Positions 44,218 to 56,025 of a DNA stretch of 64,000 nt are shown one piece after another; within the stretch, counting starts at the first letter, position 1; every line of letters starts with the position of its first letter. Location: NCBI GenBank assembly GCA_016271365.2, contig CM028129.1, positions 847,424,501 to 847,488,500 of the forward strand. Reading direction: 5' to 3'. The notes beneath the pieces are model-generated. The model was not told where the DNA came from and made no database searches. It was given only the letters and a program-made list of their open reading frames with translations. The stretch is from Neoceratodus forsteri. Taxonomy: Eukaryota; Chordata; Ceratodontiformes; Ceratodontidae. Position numbers and translations under genes: made by a program.

Positions 44218-44472
44218 TGGGGCAAAGATATCACAGGCATTATTAAAAGTTCAGGTAAAGAAGGAGAGAGCTGTGTCAATGTCAGGAGTTGCCTGTATAG
44301 GAGACCAGTCAATTTGGGACAGAAGTTCCTTAAGTTTTATCAGTCCACCAGGTATTAGGCACGCCGGCATGTGGACTGTGCTATGGGTTTGGGGACTGAG
44401 GATGACCAGTGGAATAGAATGGGGAGTGATCACTGAGAGAGGTCTGGGAGGACTTGTACATTGGGGATCCGA

Positions 44473-45369
44473 TTAGAGGCGGTTGGTGAGTACCACATCA
44501 AGCAGGGTACTGGAGCCTCTCTTGGGGTTAGTCCTGGTAGGGTGGGTAACTAGTTGCATTAGGTCTATTGCAGAAAAGGAGTCATGGGTAGAGGAGGAGG
44601 AGGAGGGGCTGAGCCAGTTGATATTTAAGTCATCCACCAGAATTTGATCAGCGGAAGGAGGTAGTGAGGAAAGGTATTCTGTAAGAGAGGCAATGGCCTG
44701 TGTTTGGTCCCTGGGGGGCACGTATGCAGTAGTCAGATAAAAGGGTCCCTTTAAAGGGTCAGGGGTTAGTTTCAGTGTAAGCGCCTGGGCCCTGGAGTCA
44801 AGGATGGGAGCAGGCAGGGTTGGTACGGGGGGAGATTCCTTGACATAAATAGCGCAGTCGCCACCCCGTCTGCCGACACGGTCGGACCAGAAGAGGGTGA
44901 AACCAGGAAGGGAGACTAGGGAGTCAGGGAAGGATTTTGACAGCCAAGTCTCAACCAGAGCGATGACATCAGGGTTAATTGATGTGACCAGGCATTGTAG
45001 TGAGTCAAACATTTTTAGGAGGCTACAGATATTCATGGAGACCATGCATAGGCCTGTGGTGCTAGTTGGGGAGCTCCTGGGAACCGGGCCAGAGTTTGGA
45101 TGAATGTTCCCTGACAAGAGTAGTAGCATGACTAACACCCTGGCTGGGAGATGGTGAGAGGTTTTCCTATGATTGACATGGGGGAGGGAGGTTAAGGGAG
45201 CAGGGGTGGGCAGGGTGGTACAGGAAGGAAGGCAAGAATAAGAGACACCCAGATGTGCCTGAGGCAAGGAGGAAGCTAGGGGGAGGGCAGGGAGGACCAA
45301 GATACACAGAGGTCCCAAGGGGCAAGAGAGCAGGTTCAGGAGCAAGGGGAGGGAGGGGTGCCAGGGCAC
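44473..45369 (-). pseudogene. L2/Rex1-like N-terminal frame with 2A-like motif and endonuclease
   Basis: 298 codons remain open. Residues 1-80 are hydrophobic and proline-rich, residues 86-95 read SGNIHPNSGP, and from about 107 an APE endonuclease follows: MVSMNICSLLKMF, DVIALVETWLSKSF (catalytic Glu), DRVGRRGGDCAIYV, TAYVPPRD, and VDDLNINWL where GDFN is expected, then HPTRTNPKRGSSTLLDVVLT. The GDFN-type Asp-Asn pair is altered to DDLN. The SDH block should lie downstream, past the end of this frame. The start chosen is the first one; the true ORF may begin earlier, since the frame leads in from 45586. Confidence 0.85.
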
Positions 45370-45744
45370 AGTGCGGAGTAGCAGATGGGTAAGTGGGCAA
45401 GTGCACTGCTAGTGGGGATAGGCACAGGCAGAGCATGAGGCAGGGCCAATACATTGTGGTAAGCAAGATCCAAGGGAAGTAGTACTGTACAGGTAGGAGT
45501 AGGAAGTAGCAATGGAGCATAGGTCCCTCTAGTGGCCAGCAGGTATAACCTGCAAATGGGAAAGTGGGGAGATAGGTTCTGTGCAACAGGATGTGATGTC
45601 ACCGGATGTGATGTCATGGGGGTGGATCCTTAAATTGACAGCCGCCCCGGGTGGGTGGGTGGTTGGGACGGGCGGGGCAGACGATGCGAAGCATCATCAG
45701 GCTAGCACCCCCCTGCAGGCGTCCAGATGAAGAGGCTCTCTTTA

Positions 45745-46060
45745 CCTCGAAAGTAATCAGGCTGGAAATTTGGCTTCCTCAGCTCCTCAAGTGAGCTGCT
45801 TGTGTTGCTTGTGTTGCTTGTTTGTCCCAGTGCCTGCTGCAGTGGCAGTGAACTGGGGGGCTGCCTCAAAAGTAATCAGGCTGGAAATTGACTTCCTCAG
45901 CTCCTCAGGTGAGCTGCTTGTGTTGCTTGTTTGTCCAGTGCCTGCCACGGTCGGCAGTGAGTTTGGGGGGCTGCCTCGAAAGTAATCAGGCTGGAAATTC
46001 GGCTTCCTCAGCTCCTCAGGTTAGCTGCTTGTGTTGCTTGTTTGTCCCGAGTGCCTGCCG
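45745..46060 (-). promoter_or_regulatory. Three ~110-bp 5' UTR monomers of the nested LINE
   Basis: AAGTAATCAGGCTGGAAATT occurs at 45751, 45870 and 45980, each followed by CTTCCTCAGCTCCTCA and GAGCTGCTTGTGTTGCTTG-like sequence. The periods are 119 and 110 bp. The repeats stand at the 5' end of a minus-strand LINE, where tandem monomers act as promoters in some LINEs such as mouse L1. Promoter activity here is inferred from position only. Confidence 0.7.
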
Positions 46061-46078
46061 TGGTCACCGGCTATTTAA

Positions 46079-49000
46079 CTACTCGCAGCCTGACAGACAG
46101 ACCTTCAGCTGGTCTCTTTCAACCTGTATAGAATAAATTGCTTCCATGACCATCCACCTTTTATCATATAGCCCTTTCTTGCCCTCCCTAAGCATTTGCT
46201 TCTTGATTCTTTCCATTACCCTAATGAGGTCTTTCACCCATTGCTCATAAGTATAGATGAAGTCACGTTTCCAATGTCTTAAAACAAAGGACTTAACCAG
46301 AGCTGACATTAAAGAGAGATGGTATTTACCCGTCACCCCTGTAACCTGAGCCATGTCACCCAAAACACAAATCCCTGGTGTTACAAACTCTGAATAGTTC
46401 AATAAGGGGTCCATGTTTTGTTTAATATTAACCCACAAGGGCTGTATTTTGGAACAGTCCCACATCACATGCAGAATGTCTCCTGGTCCCAAACCACATC
46501 TAAAACATAGGTCTGTCTGTTTAAGGCATCGAGCACATAGTTTAACAGGAGTGTAGTATAAATTGGAAGAAATAAAAAATTGCATAATCTTGTACTTAGG
46601 TGTAGAAATATATTTGCAACTCTTCCATATACTTTTCCAATCCGGCCTCAGAGGAGCTATACTCTTGTCTCAGTATAAGGTCTGCACCGGCAAATCTGGG
46701 CCCACAAAATCCAGTAGCACCCGATAGACTTGTGATAGGAGTCTAAATACATAGTTTACCTCTTTTAACTTTTCCCACTTAAACAGCTGTTTCTGGGCTT
46801 CACCTGGTTCTCCCAGCACCTTCCCCACAAGTTTGGTAAGCTGCAACCTTTTATAAAAATCCATCTTGCCACACCTTGATGGAAGAACCACTCTACCCTC
46901 TATTATAAAATCTGCTAGATTGAGACCAATCAATGGGGCTGACCATTTTTTAATAATTATTTGTCCCCCAAGACAGAAATTAGGATTACCCAACATAGGC
47001 TGTTCTCGAGCTGTCATTTGTGATTTTCTCTGGATCGGAGTTAAAAAGGTCCACCAAGCCATTACTGTTTTATTTATTGGAGTATATTTTACTTTCTTAG
47101 GCAATCTTTCTGGATTTACAAAAAGCAATGCCTCTGGGAATAAACCTGCGTTCCCCAAAATCCTCTTCTCCACCTGTAACCAGGTTGGCTCATACTCCTC
47201 TCCTTCCTGAATTGTACCCCACCTTCCCATTAAACACAATTGCCCAGCCACATAATACCCATGAAAATCTGGTAGTTTAAGACCTCTCATATGCTGTGGA
47301 TGACGCATACCTATGCTTTTTCCGGGTGGGCTTAGAATTCCAAAGGAATTCCGATATTAAGTTTTGGACTTTAATAAACCATATTTTAGGAATAATGTAT
47401 GGAGCCAAATGAATGGGGTATAGGAATCTGGGTAATAGATTCATTTTAATCAGTCCTAACCTAGCTGTAAAGTTTAAAGGGAGCTTGTTCCACTGAAGAA
47501 CATCTGATCTAATTGTATTCAGCAGTTTTCCCAGGTTTGCCTCCACCCCTTCCTCTATATTCGCAGTAATCCAGGTGCCCAAATATTTGATCTGTTGTGG
47601 GGTCCAGTGAATCTGCAGGGGCTCAAAGTCTGCTTTATATATATGTAAGGTAAGGGGAAGTAGCTGTGTTTTGGTCAAATTCAGTTTGTAATTCGAAACC
47701 TTAGAAAATTGCTCAATAATTTCTAGGGCTCTTTTAAAACTCTCCACCGGCTCTTGTAAATGCAGTAGTATACCATCTGTGAATACCGAAAATTTCAGTT
47801 CCTTCCCCCCCACCACCACAATTCCCTGTATCGTCAAATCCCTACTCACTGCTCTTAGGAGAGGTTCCAAATACATATTGAATGAAATTGGTGATGGTGG
47901 GCAGCCTTGTCTGGTCCCATTATGTAAATGAATTTCTTGTGAAACATACCCATTACATAAAACCCTAGCTGTGGGGGACGCATATAGATGTTTAAGTCCC
48001 CTGAGAAGGCCTTCAGGGAAACCCATCCTCTTCATGACAGCAAATAAAAAGGTATGGGAGACCCCATCAAAGGTCTTCTCAGCATCCAAAGAAATCAATG
48101 CCATAGGTACCTTAGAATTAGTTGCACAGCAATGTACAGTATATGCTGAAGTTTCCTAAGAGCGTCATGGGCCCCTCTACCCAGCATAAACCCTACCTGA
48201 TCTTGGCTAATCAATGCAGGAGCCACCTTAATTCTGTTTGCCAAAATCCTCGTTAGTATCTTTATATCCTGATTCATCAAGTCAATAGGCCTGTAACCAC
48301 CTGGCATTTCTTTTGGTTTATTTGGTTTCGGAATAAGTGTTATACATGCCTGATACAAAGGGGGGTGAGGGACTCTCTCCTGCATTATTTTGGTAACTAA
48401 ATCCTTCAACTGGGAAAGAACAGCAGCAATATGGACTCTATAATTGGGCTGTAAGACCATCTGGTCCTGGGGTTTTACCATTTGGTAATGAGTTAATTAC
48501 CTCCAATATTTCAGAATCCCTTATTGGAGCTGCCAAGGTCTGTGCCTGCACCTGATCCAGTCTAGGCAGAACTATACTATCTAGGAACCCCTCAATTTCT
48601 TCTTGAGCCCTAATAACCCCGCCTTGGTAAATCTCTTTATAGTAAAGTGCAAAAGCATCAGCCATTCCCTGAGGATCAGTTATAATTTCCTCTTGATAGT
48701 GTATTAGCATAACAGTACGTGATGCTTCCCATTCCCAAACTCTAGATGTAAGAAGATGACCAAGCACATCCCCCTGCAGCAGATATTTAGCTTGGAGCCT
48801 TTCTAACCAGTAATCTACCTTGCGATAGACTATATCTGCCATTTCATTTCTTAGGTCTTTAAGCTCAGTATCCAAACCCTTAGAGGAGCCTTCCAAGGGA
48901 GTAAGCGAATTGATAGCCCCCATTATAAATTTGTCCCATGCCTTTCTCATGCTATTCCTTCTAGCTGTATATCTTTGGGCTATTCCCGCATATAATACCT

Positions 49001-49947
49001 TGCATGCTGGCCAGGCCAACCTTTTATCCTGTAATGTTGGAAGTTGGGTAAGAAAAATCTCAATAAGAGCCTGCTCCAACTTGGTGACAAGCGTATCATC
49101 TGTTAATATCGAATCATCTAGTCTCTATCTATAGGGCTGAGGTGGAATAGAGCTAATCTCCCAGATCAACTGGATTGGAGAATGATCAGATAGAACTCTA
49201 CCGTGGGTAATCAGCTCTTTAACTACCCTTAGCGCTTCATTATTAACCAGGAAAAAGTCTATCCGGGTCTGGGTTCTGTGTGCCCCTGAATAAAAAGTCA
49301 TATGATTATCCCCCTTACTATGTGTCCTATAAGGATTAACCAACACCAAAACCTCTAGAAATCTATGCATAGCCACTTGGGCCACAGATAGCAGCCTCTT
49401 GGTTGGTGTCTTCCTATCTATCCAATTATTTAAGCACAAATTTCAGTCCACCGCTAATATGAGAGGATGTATCGGCAGCGCAATCAGATCCATCTCTAAA
49501 GAAGCAAAAAATTCTGCGTTGGGCGGTGTAGGGCCATAGACAGAAGCAATTGATAATTCCTTACCCAAAATAACACCTGAGGCAAAAATTCCTCTACAAT
49601 CCTCCCTCTCTATAACCTGTGTTGCAACATATGGACATGCCTTCCCTACCAAAATTGCCACACACCCCCGAAGACTTAGCCTTACCAACTCCTAGGACCT
49701 GACCCACCCAGAGTTTTTTAAGAAGACTCAATTCCTCCGTCAGCAAATGCATCTCTTGCAGTGCTACAATATTTGCCCCCATTTGTTGGAGATGTTTCAA
49801 AATGACTAATCTGTTTTTCCTACCTCTGAGGCCTTCAACATTCCAAGAAATAATTTTAATAATCACCATTTTGCATGCTTTGCTTTTCCCTCTCATAGTG
49901 ACCTTGGACTCTCTCTCTTTTTCCCCCATCCCCTTAATCCCCCCCAC
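46079..49947 (-). pseudogene. L1-type ORF2 (endonuclease, reverse transcriptase, Cys-rich end), broken
   Basis: Endonuclease: IISWNVEGLRGRKNRLVILK and ALQEMHL at 49947-49594, YGPTPPN near 49530, and RIDFFLV with SDHSPI at 49439-49125. Reverse transcriptase: EVINSLPNGKTPGPDGL at 48490, LIPKPNKPKEMPGGYRPIDL near 48350, MALISLDAEKTFD at 48104 with the first catalytic Asp, then RQGCPPSPISF. The active site reads FTDG instead of FADD at 47772-47783. The C-terminus (46585-46079) has a C-x2-C-x8-H-x4-C knuckle, CFRCG...H...C. About six breaks occur. The nested LINE inserted right at or after its end. Confidence 0.93.
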
Positions 49948-50891
49948 CTACATCTTCGATCCTTTGATCGCCCTCCTATAAGATACAGACCCATAGATAA
50001 GCGCATCCCTGTGTGCTCCCAAGCCCCCCCTTTCCTTACAAGAATCTCTCAAGGCCTTACCATGGATATTAGCCTCTTTAAGATATCACAGATCCTCATT
50101 ATCTAGCACCCTCTGACTCCCTCATTTTATTTTCATTTAGGATCCCAAAAGAATAGTGACCCATTCTCGTATTTGTTAACATGCAGACATTTTGGCCCAT
50201 CACAAAATTAAATCAGGCACACACTGGGGCAAAAGGGAACCCCCTTCAAACTCAGACACCATAGCATCGGGCAGGGGATAAATCCCCCCAATAAAAAAAA
50301 AGAAAAATATAAGAAGAACTCTATAAATGCCCAATGGGCCTTAAACAAATAAAACTCCCCACCCTGTGTGCCTCCATGTGTTTGCTACTAATACGGGTTA
50401 TACTTTAACTGCAAACATAGATTAAAATTGACTAAAATTCTGCTGTCACCAGTTAGTCATAAATATGGCTCTAGTCACTCACTCAGCATTTGCTGGGTCA
50501 AACTGTAGTTCCCCTTTCCAAAATCATGTTCCAGAGAGTCAAACAGTTCAGAAATAGCCCCAAATACATTAACAATAACAACTGGTAAACATTCCCCTAC
50601 AACCACTCAGTCCTGTTGCTGTTTACACGAATATAGAGAAATGATAAAAGTTATGGCCATAGTATATGAGTCTTAAATTCTCCAGTCCCCATGTGATCTT
50701 ACTCAGCTTTCCCACCGGTAGCATCTCAAATCCTGCCAAAACTTCCCTCCTTCATGCAGTTTCAGGTCGCTGGCTTGAAAAGAGCCGGGAGTTCCACCTG
50801 CAGATCCTCGAGAGCATCCCTCGCAGTTAAGTATTTTCTCTCTCCCGATTGCAGTTTCACCATCAAAGTTGCCAGGTGTAGAATTCTAAAT
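49948..50891 (-). other. L1 inter-ORF region
   Basis: Between ORF1 and ORF2. It may contain the decayed C-terminal half of ORF1 and the inter-ORF spacer. No clear motif was read. Confidence 0.45.
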
Positions 50892-51566
50892 TTAACCCCC
50901 GCAAGATACAGCTTTTTTTTTTATGTATACATACTCTTTTTGTTTTTCCTGAATTGAGGGGGTTAGATCTTGGAACAACCAAATAACTGCCCCCATTCCA
51001 CTGGAAATTTTTGACAGCTTCAGCTTTGTTAAGCACATGAAGCTTTTCCTTATGATTACAAAAATCTCATTATAAGAACCCGGGGACGTGCTCCTGGTGG
51101 GGGGGACTTCTCTCAAAGCTTGATGCACTGTCTCTAAATTGTACACCTCTCCAAATGGCATTGGGCCCATAAGTTTCAGCAACAAATCCTGTACAAAGGA
51201 CAAACAATCCACTCCCTCAGTTCTCTCAGGTAATCCGGCCATTATTAGGTTGTTTCTCTCACTTCGTGCTTCTTGATCCTCTACACGATCCTCCAGCTTC
51301 CTGACTTGTCTATGCAAAGCTACCATTTCTGAGTCCATTGCAAATGTTTTTCTTTCTTGGGAAGCAACCTGGGCTTCCACATCTCCCATGCTCTGAGCCA
51401 GGGCCTGCAAAGTTGGTTTTACAGCAGAAAAATCAATCACTAGCCCTTGCAGCAGCTGTTTTGTCTCCAGAATATCATCCGGTGATGAATGACTCCCCTC
51501 GTCTACTGCTAGCTGATACTCTCTGGCATCTGGAGCCAGCGATTGGGGTTTTGGACGCTTCACCAC
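50892..51566 (-). pseudogene. L1-type ORF1 (RNA-binding chaperone), truncated
   Basis: The frame has 224 codons: a charged start (MVKRPKPQSLAPDAREYQ), a heptad-like coiled coil at about residues 35-100 (VALHRQVRKLEDRVEDQEAR), then ERNNLIMAGLPERTEG, which begins the RRM-like domain of L1 ORF1 proteins, and FVQDLLLKLMG. After about residue 165 the match fades (IRKSFMCLTKLKLSKISSG) and the frame ends early, so the C-terminal domain is shifted out. ORF1 proteins form trimers that coat the L1 RNA. Confidence 0.82.
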
Positions 51567-51838
51567 CGGAGTTCACGCAGCCAGAGGTTTCAGGCTTCCA
51601 CACTCCATTTCGGCCATCTTTCTCAGTCCTGCTTATCTGCCTCTAAATGCCGTAAAACCGCACTGCTATGCTCTGTTTCTTCAAGCAAACCACCTGGTGC
51701 TACTCTTAAGGGATAGTTTCAAAGCTTAGTCTACCAGAAGTAAGTCCAGTATACGTTTTAATATTGAAAAACTGTAGCAAGGCCTAGGAGAACTACTGAA
51801 GATGTCCTCTCGGTTTTAGCTCATCACGTGACCCCCCC
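51567..51838 (-). promoter_or_regulatory. L1 5' UTR
   Basis: 272 bp from the 5' end of the element to the ORF1 start. It opens with a G run and GTCACGTGAT, an E-box-like palindrome that could serve the internal promoter. Role inferred from position. Confidence 0.6.
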
Positions 51839-51851
51839 GAGTTCACTTCTT
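51839..51851. repeat. 13-bp target-site duplication of L1 (5' side)
   Basis: GAGTTCACTTCTT, identical to 41446-41458. Confidence 0.9.
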
Positions 51852-51975
51852 GAGGTTTCATTAATGGTAAACCTCTCGTGCTTCGTTCTCAAGGTTTACT
51901 AGGTTGTCATGACAACATCTCAAAATGAACACAGCATTGTTGTTAACTATTGCCCATTCATTATCCTCTATAGAG
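51852..51975. mobile_element. Right half of the hairpin MITE split by L1
   Basis: Contains an inner stem (GAGGTTTCATTAATGGTAAACCTC at 51853-51876) and the arm CAGCATTGTTGTTAACTATT through ATAGAGTGTATG that pairs with 41400-41445. Confidence 0.75.
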
Positions 51976-52312
51976 TGTATGAGAGAGGGTTATTATTCAC
52001 TGATTTCAATTGAATCCTATTGTTGCACTATTGATGTGATGTCACAGAGTTGCACCATCATAAGTATGTCACATCTATGGTATAACAACATCTAACATCT
52101 TTGCGCATAATTGTCCACTTCTACCTCCAATCACTGTGCACTCTTCAAGTGACAGCCATTCTCAGGAGAAACGGACTTTGTGGGTGCAGTACTGTGATAG
52201 TAAATGGCATGGACAACAGGAATAGACACCACGGATGCCAGCACAAAACAGTATGGTCCTTCTGACTACTTTTATCTAAAAATACATGAAGGCTGTGGGA
52301 GGGGTGGTGGCC
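51966..52312 (+). repeat. Dispersed repeat flanking the L1 locus, copy 2
   Basis: Direct-orientation homologue of 40984-41310. The internal hairpin has decayed in this copy (CACTATTGATGTGATGT with ATGTCACATCTATGG). Confidence 0.85.
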
Positions 52313-52835
52313 AGCCATTTTTTACTAATAAAAATTCATGTGTAATCCTCCATTATAACCAGCTGGTTATAACGGACATGCACCACTTACAACCTGGCTT
52401 GAGATGCTACATTCCCAACTCCAGATATAGCTCCCCATCATGGCACCATGGAAAAGCTAAGACAACAGCAGTGCTCTGTGCATTGGGAGCTGCCAACAGC
52501 TGTCAATCCAGCAGGTGAGTGGCTGAATCCAGAGTCCACAGATCTTCTTCATCCAGGTAACGTTTGTTAAGTTCAATTAGTTCCTTAGGAAGCTTGAGAG
52601 CCCTCCCCCACCTCTACTCAAAATTCATCTGCCAGTTCACCACAGTAAATCAGCTGATTGTTTAATCTAACTTTGCAGTTTGGGGGAACTAATTCCCCAC
52701 ACACATTCTCCTGTCTTGGCACAATATTGTATGGTGACCACCATACCTTGAAAAAGTGGAATTACTCCACAAAACAGCAGTCATTGATGTTTTCTTAAAG
52801 TAACATGTTAAAAATAATAATAATAAAAAAAGTAC
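52313..52835. other. Spacer
   Basis: No transposon motif noticed. Confidence 0.45.
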
Positions 52836-53054
52836 TACAAGCTAGGGATGGGGGAACTAAAATACCTGCCCATCAAGACAACCTGTGGGTATCCCAAATG
52901 TCCCTGAAAAAACCTGGATGAAAAGCTGAGTAGTCAAGTCGGGTTGGGTAGTCACTACCTGACCCATTCTACTACCCAATTACCTGACCCTGACCGTAAC
53001 AAAAATCATGTAAAGACTGTTTTTTTTGGACTATTACACTGTCTATTAGGTGAC

Positions 53055-53400
53055 CCAATCTGTTATACCCATGGTGACATTTCTGAGGCAGGTATGAGAG
53101 GCACAAGCTCTCTTAGTGAGCCTGCTGCTTTTTCCAAAAATTATACCCATGGTGTGCATTGCTGAGGCAGGTACAAGAGGTGCAGCTGCTGCGAGTGAGC
53201 CTTGTGCTGTTTCCAAAAATTATATCCATGGCAGGCATTGCAGAGGCAGGTATGAGAGAAACAGCTGCTGTGAGTGAGTCTGCTGCTGTTTCAAAAAATA
53301 TACCCATGGTAGGCACTGCTGAGATAGATATGAGAGGTGCAGCTGCTTTGAGTGAGCCTGCTGCTGTTTTAAAAAATTGTACCCATGGTGGGCATCAGTC
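53055..53400. repeat. Minisatellite, ~78.5-bp unit, about 4.4 copies
   Basis: ATGG of ACCCATGG recurs at 53071, 53149, 53228, 53306 and 53385, spacing 78-79 bp. Units carry GAGGCAGGTATGAGAGG, GCAGCTGCTGTGAGTGAGCC and GCTGTTTCCAAAAATTAT. It sits directly inside the proposed 3' end of the hAT. Confidence 0.92.
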
Positions 53401-55827
53401 AGACTTACATAATATAAACTGATGACTGACAAAAGTAAACTAAGAGTAGTTCTATTGTGGCACATGTGGCTGGCATGGTGGCAGTGGTGATGGTTCCATT
53501 TTTTTTGTACACAGCCTAGTCATCATATTCAGTGGCACTGTTTGCATGCTGCTGTTTATTTTCAGGGTCAGACTTGCATAACTCAGTGTTTGTGACAATT
53601 GCAAAATTGTCAGCATTCAGTTTGAGAAATGTAAGCTGTTCCACATTTGCAGGACTTAGTAGAGTTCTGTGGTCAGTGGCTATTCCTCCAGCTGCACTAA
53701 ATATGCCTTCTGAATATATGCTTGAAAGTGGACAACTGAGGTACATTGCTGCAAGATTTGCTAGATCTGACCATATTGTTCTCTTTTGTTTCCAGTACAG
53801 TAATGGATCTTCATCAAGACCAATCCCAGTAGGGTCTGTAAAGTACTACAGGAGCATTGTGCTACATGAGATGGTTACCAATCTGTCAGATGAACCTGCT
53901 GCACTTTCTTTACAGGATACCAGTCCATGTTATTGCAGGTGACTCAGAAGTGATTTGCTTTTCTGACCCTGAATGTAGGATGCCCGAGAAGTAGCTGTAG
54001 ATGTCCTTTCCCTTGCTGATGACACTGTTGACTGTGAAGAATTGATAGATTGTTTTCGCCAGAGACACACTGCAGTGGTTTAGCAGGGTTTGACTGCTGT
54101 ACATCAGTTAATGGTGTTTGTAGGGCAATGTCACATTTGGTTAGCAGAAGATACTCAATGTCTTCCCCTGCAGGAAGGATGGCTTCAATGTTCCACTTGA
54201 AGCAGGGATCTAGTAATGTAGCCAACACATAGGTGTTATTCTTAAACATAGCATTTATTCTCTGATAAGTCAACAGTCTTTGACTCAAGTCATCTATCAG
54301 CATAACAACAGTGGTGTCTGTTAACTGAGTCTTTCTTTATGTTGTCAAGTAAAATGTAAAGAAATTTGATTTGAGGAAGAATTTGACTCAGAGTTGCACT
54401 GTCTTTACTGACATCACATATGGCAGCCACAAATGGCTTCAATAAGGTGACCAAAGATTCCAGTAGAGTTCAACTGCTGGAACTAAACATGATGTCTACT
54501 TTACCTATTTGATTCTGCACAGTGTAGTCATGTACAGCTTTTTTTCTGTTCAAGAAGCCTTTCCAACATGTAATATGTTGAACTCCAGTGGGTTGGAACT
54601 TCCTGCTTTAATGTATGCAAGGGTAAGTTGCTTGGCCTCTTCAACCCCTTCAGGATTTTTTGAGCTTTCACAGAGTGGCTGAAATGCTCACATATTTCCT
54701 AGCAAGACCTAACAGGTTTTCAATATTTCTGTTTTCATTTAAGAAATCATGGATTAGAAGATTTAAGCAATGTGCAAAACAAGGTACGTGTTGGCAGTTG
54801 CCACCTCTAACATCCTTGACTATGTTGATACCATTATCTGATAGTATGAACCCTGGAGATAAAGAATATGGAGTAAGCCATTTCTGCAACTGATTTTGCA
54901 GCTCCTGCAAAATATTCACAGCAGTGTGATTTTCTTCAAAAGTGGTGACACATAATACAGTCTGCTTCCTACTACTTATGGAAGAGCGGGAATTATTACT
55001 TTCTGACTGAAAACTTGATCAATGAGCTATAATGGCCATGTAGTCAATTGTTTGGTTACTGGTCCATGTATCACTGGTTATGTGAACCTGCTTCACCTCT
55101 GAGAGTTTCAACTGTTTAGTGACCACACTACACACCAAGTCATACAACTGTGGAACAGTCTTTTTTGAGAAATATGTTAGACAGGGAACAATGTACCTTG
55201 GTTCAGACCAGTTTATGAACTTGAGGAAACCTTTCTGGGTAACAAAAGCAAAAGCGAGCTGACCATTGGCCACCAGCTCTACAATGGCTCTTTTTAACAG
55301 CTGGTTTATTGGATGCTTACGGGTACATTTCTGATGTCCTCACAACACTTTCTTTTAATGTTAGTTGATGAAAGTGATGAGATATTTCTAATTTAGGTGA
55401 TTGTACTTTCATCTCCTTTTCACGTGGAGTACAGTAGAAGCCACTTAAAGGGGATGGCTCCATGTCAGTCCACCCGCCTCCTTTAAATGACCTTCCCGTA
55501 AAACGGAAGTGATATTAAATCAATGGCGGTCACCTCAAAATGTGTGCATAGTATATGAACTGCCTTGAATCTGCACTAAAATCACTAAAGAGCAACAGCA
55601 ATATCAATGTTCAGTTGAAAAAATGTAATTAATAAGATAAATCTGTAAAAAACATAGAACACTGAACAAGACACAGTGCAGCACAGACAAACCGGATGAA
55701 CCACATTAGATACACAGTTAGAGTGGTGATTACAACTCTTTTTTGAGAGTTTGTTTTTTCTTTCTTCATGCAGAAAACAACTTTATTAAGCCCAAAGTCT
55801 AAAATCAAATAAAATTTGGCTTGCACT

Positions 55828-55924
55828 TCACTTATCTGTATGGCAGAGGTAGTCAGTGATTGATTTATGTTGTGAAGCCTCTGCAGCTTTCTGTAGGATT
55901 TTGCTTTCAAGGTCAAATAACATA
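55828..55924 (-). pseudogene. Tigger/pogo transposase C-terminal end
   Basis: On the minus strand: FDLESKILQKAAEASQHKSI then TDYLCHTDK and stop at 55828. It fits the short Ser/Lys tail after the DDE domain in Tigger-like proteins (for example a ...ITDFF-type end). No DDE residues remain upstream. Confidence 0.6.
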
Positions 55925-56025
55925 TTCTGCTCCTGAACCTGGTCGTGCTCTGTACACTAGTTGACCCGATAGTCTGGCACCTCTACTAACAGCATGAGAA
56001 AACCAAAAGCAAAGTGTATCCTCCA

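Larger units (their letters stand above)
41983..46075 (-). mobile_element. L2/Rex1-like LINE nested in L1, nearly full length
   Basis: Minus-strand order: 5' tandem monomers (46060-45745), a G+C-rich leader, a frame with a 2A-like motif and APE endonuclease (45369-44473), reverse transcriptase (44217-42829), C-terminal region (42759-42166), and a 3' UTR ending in GAGCCTATGGCTCAAAGG and an AATAAATAAATAAA tail at 41983-42000. L1 sequence resumes on both sides. No clear target duplication was found. Several stops and frameshifts make it inactive. Confidence 0.88.
41459..51838 (-). mobile_element. Full-length L1-type LINE, minus strand, split by a nested LINE
   Basis: The element spans 10.38 kb, of which about 4.1 kb is a nested LINE (41983-46075), leaving about 6.3 kb of L1. 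The 5' end at 51838 starts with a G run and TCACGTGATGAGC, followed by a 5' UTR, ORF1 (51566-50892), ORF2 (49947-46079) and a 3' UTR (41985-41459) with an AATAAA-like signal near 41473. It is bounded by a perfect 13-bp duplication. Such a length with both ORFs and 5' UTR means a full-length insertion, although both ORFs are now broken. Confidence 0.9.

Noticed and set aside
45386..45617. Pro-rich minus-strand frames upstream of the nested LINE endonuclease as a separate gene
   Set aside because: They lie in the leader of the same LINE and flow into its first frame.
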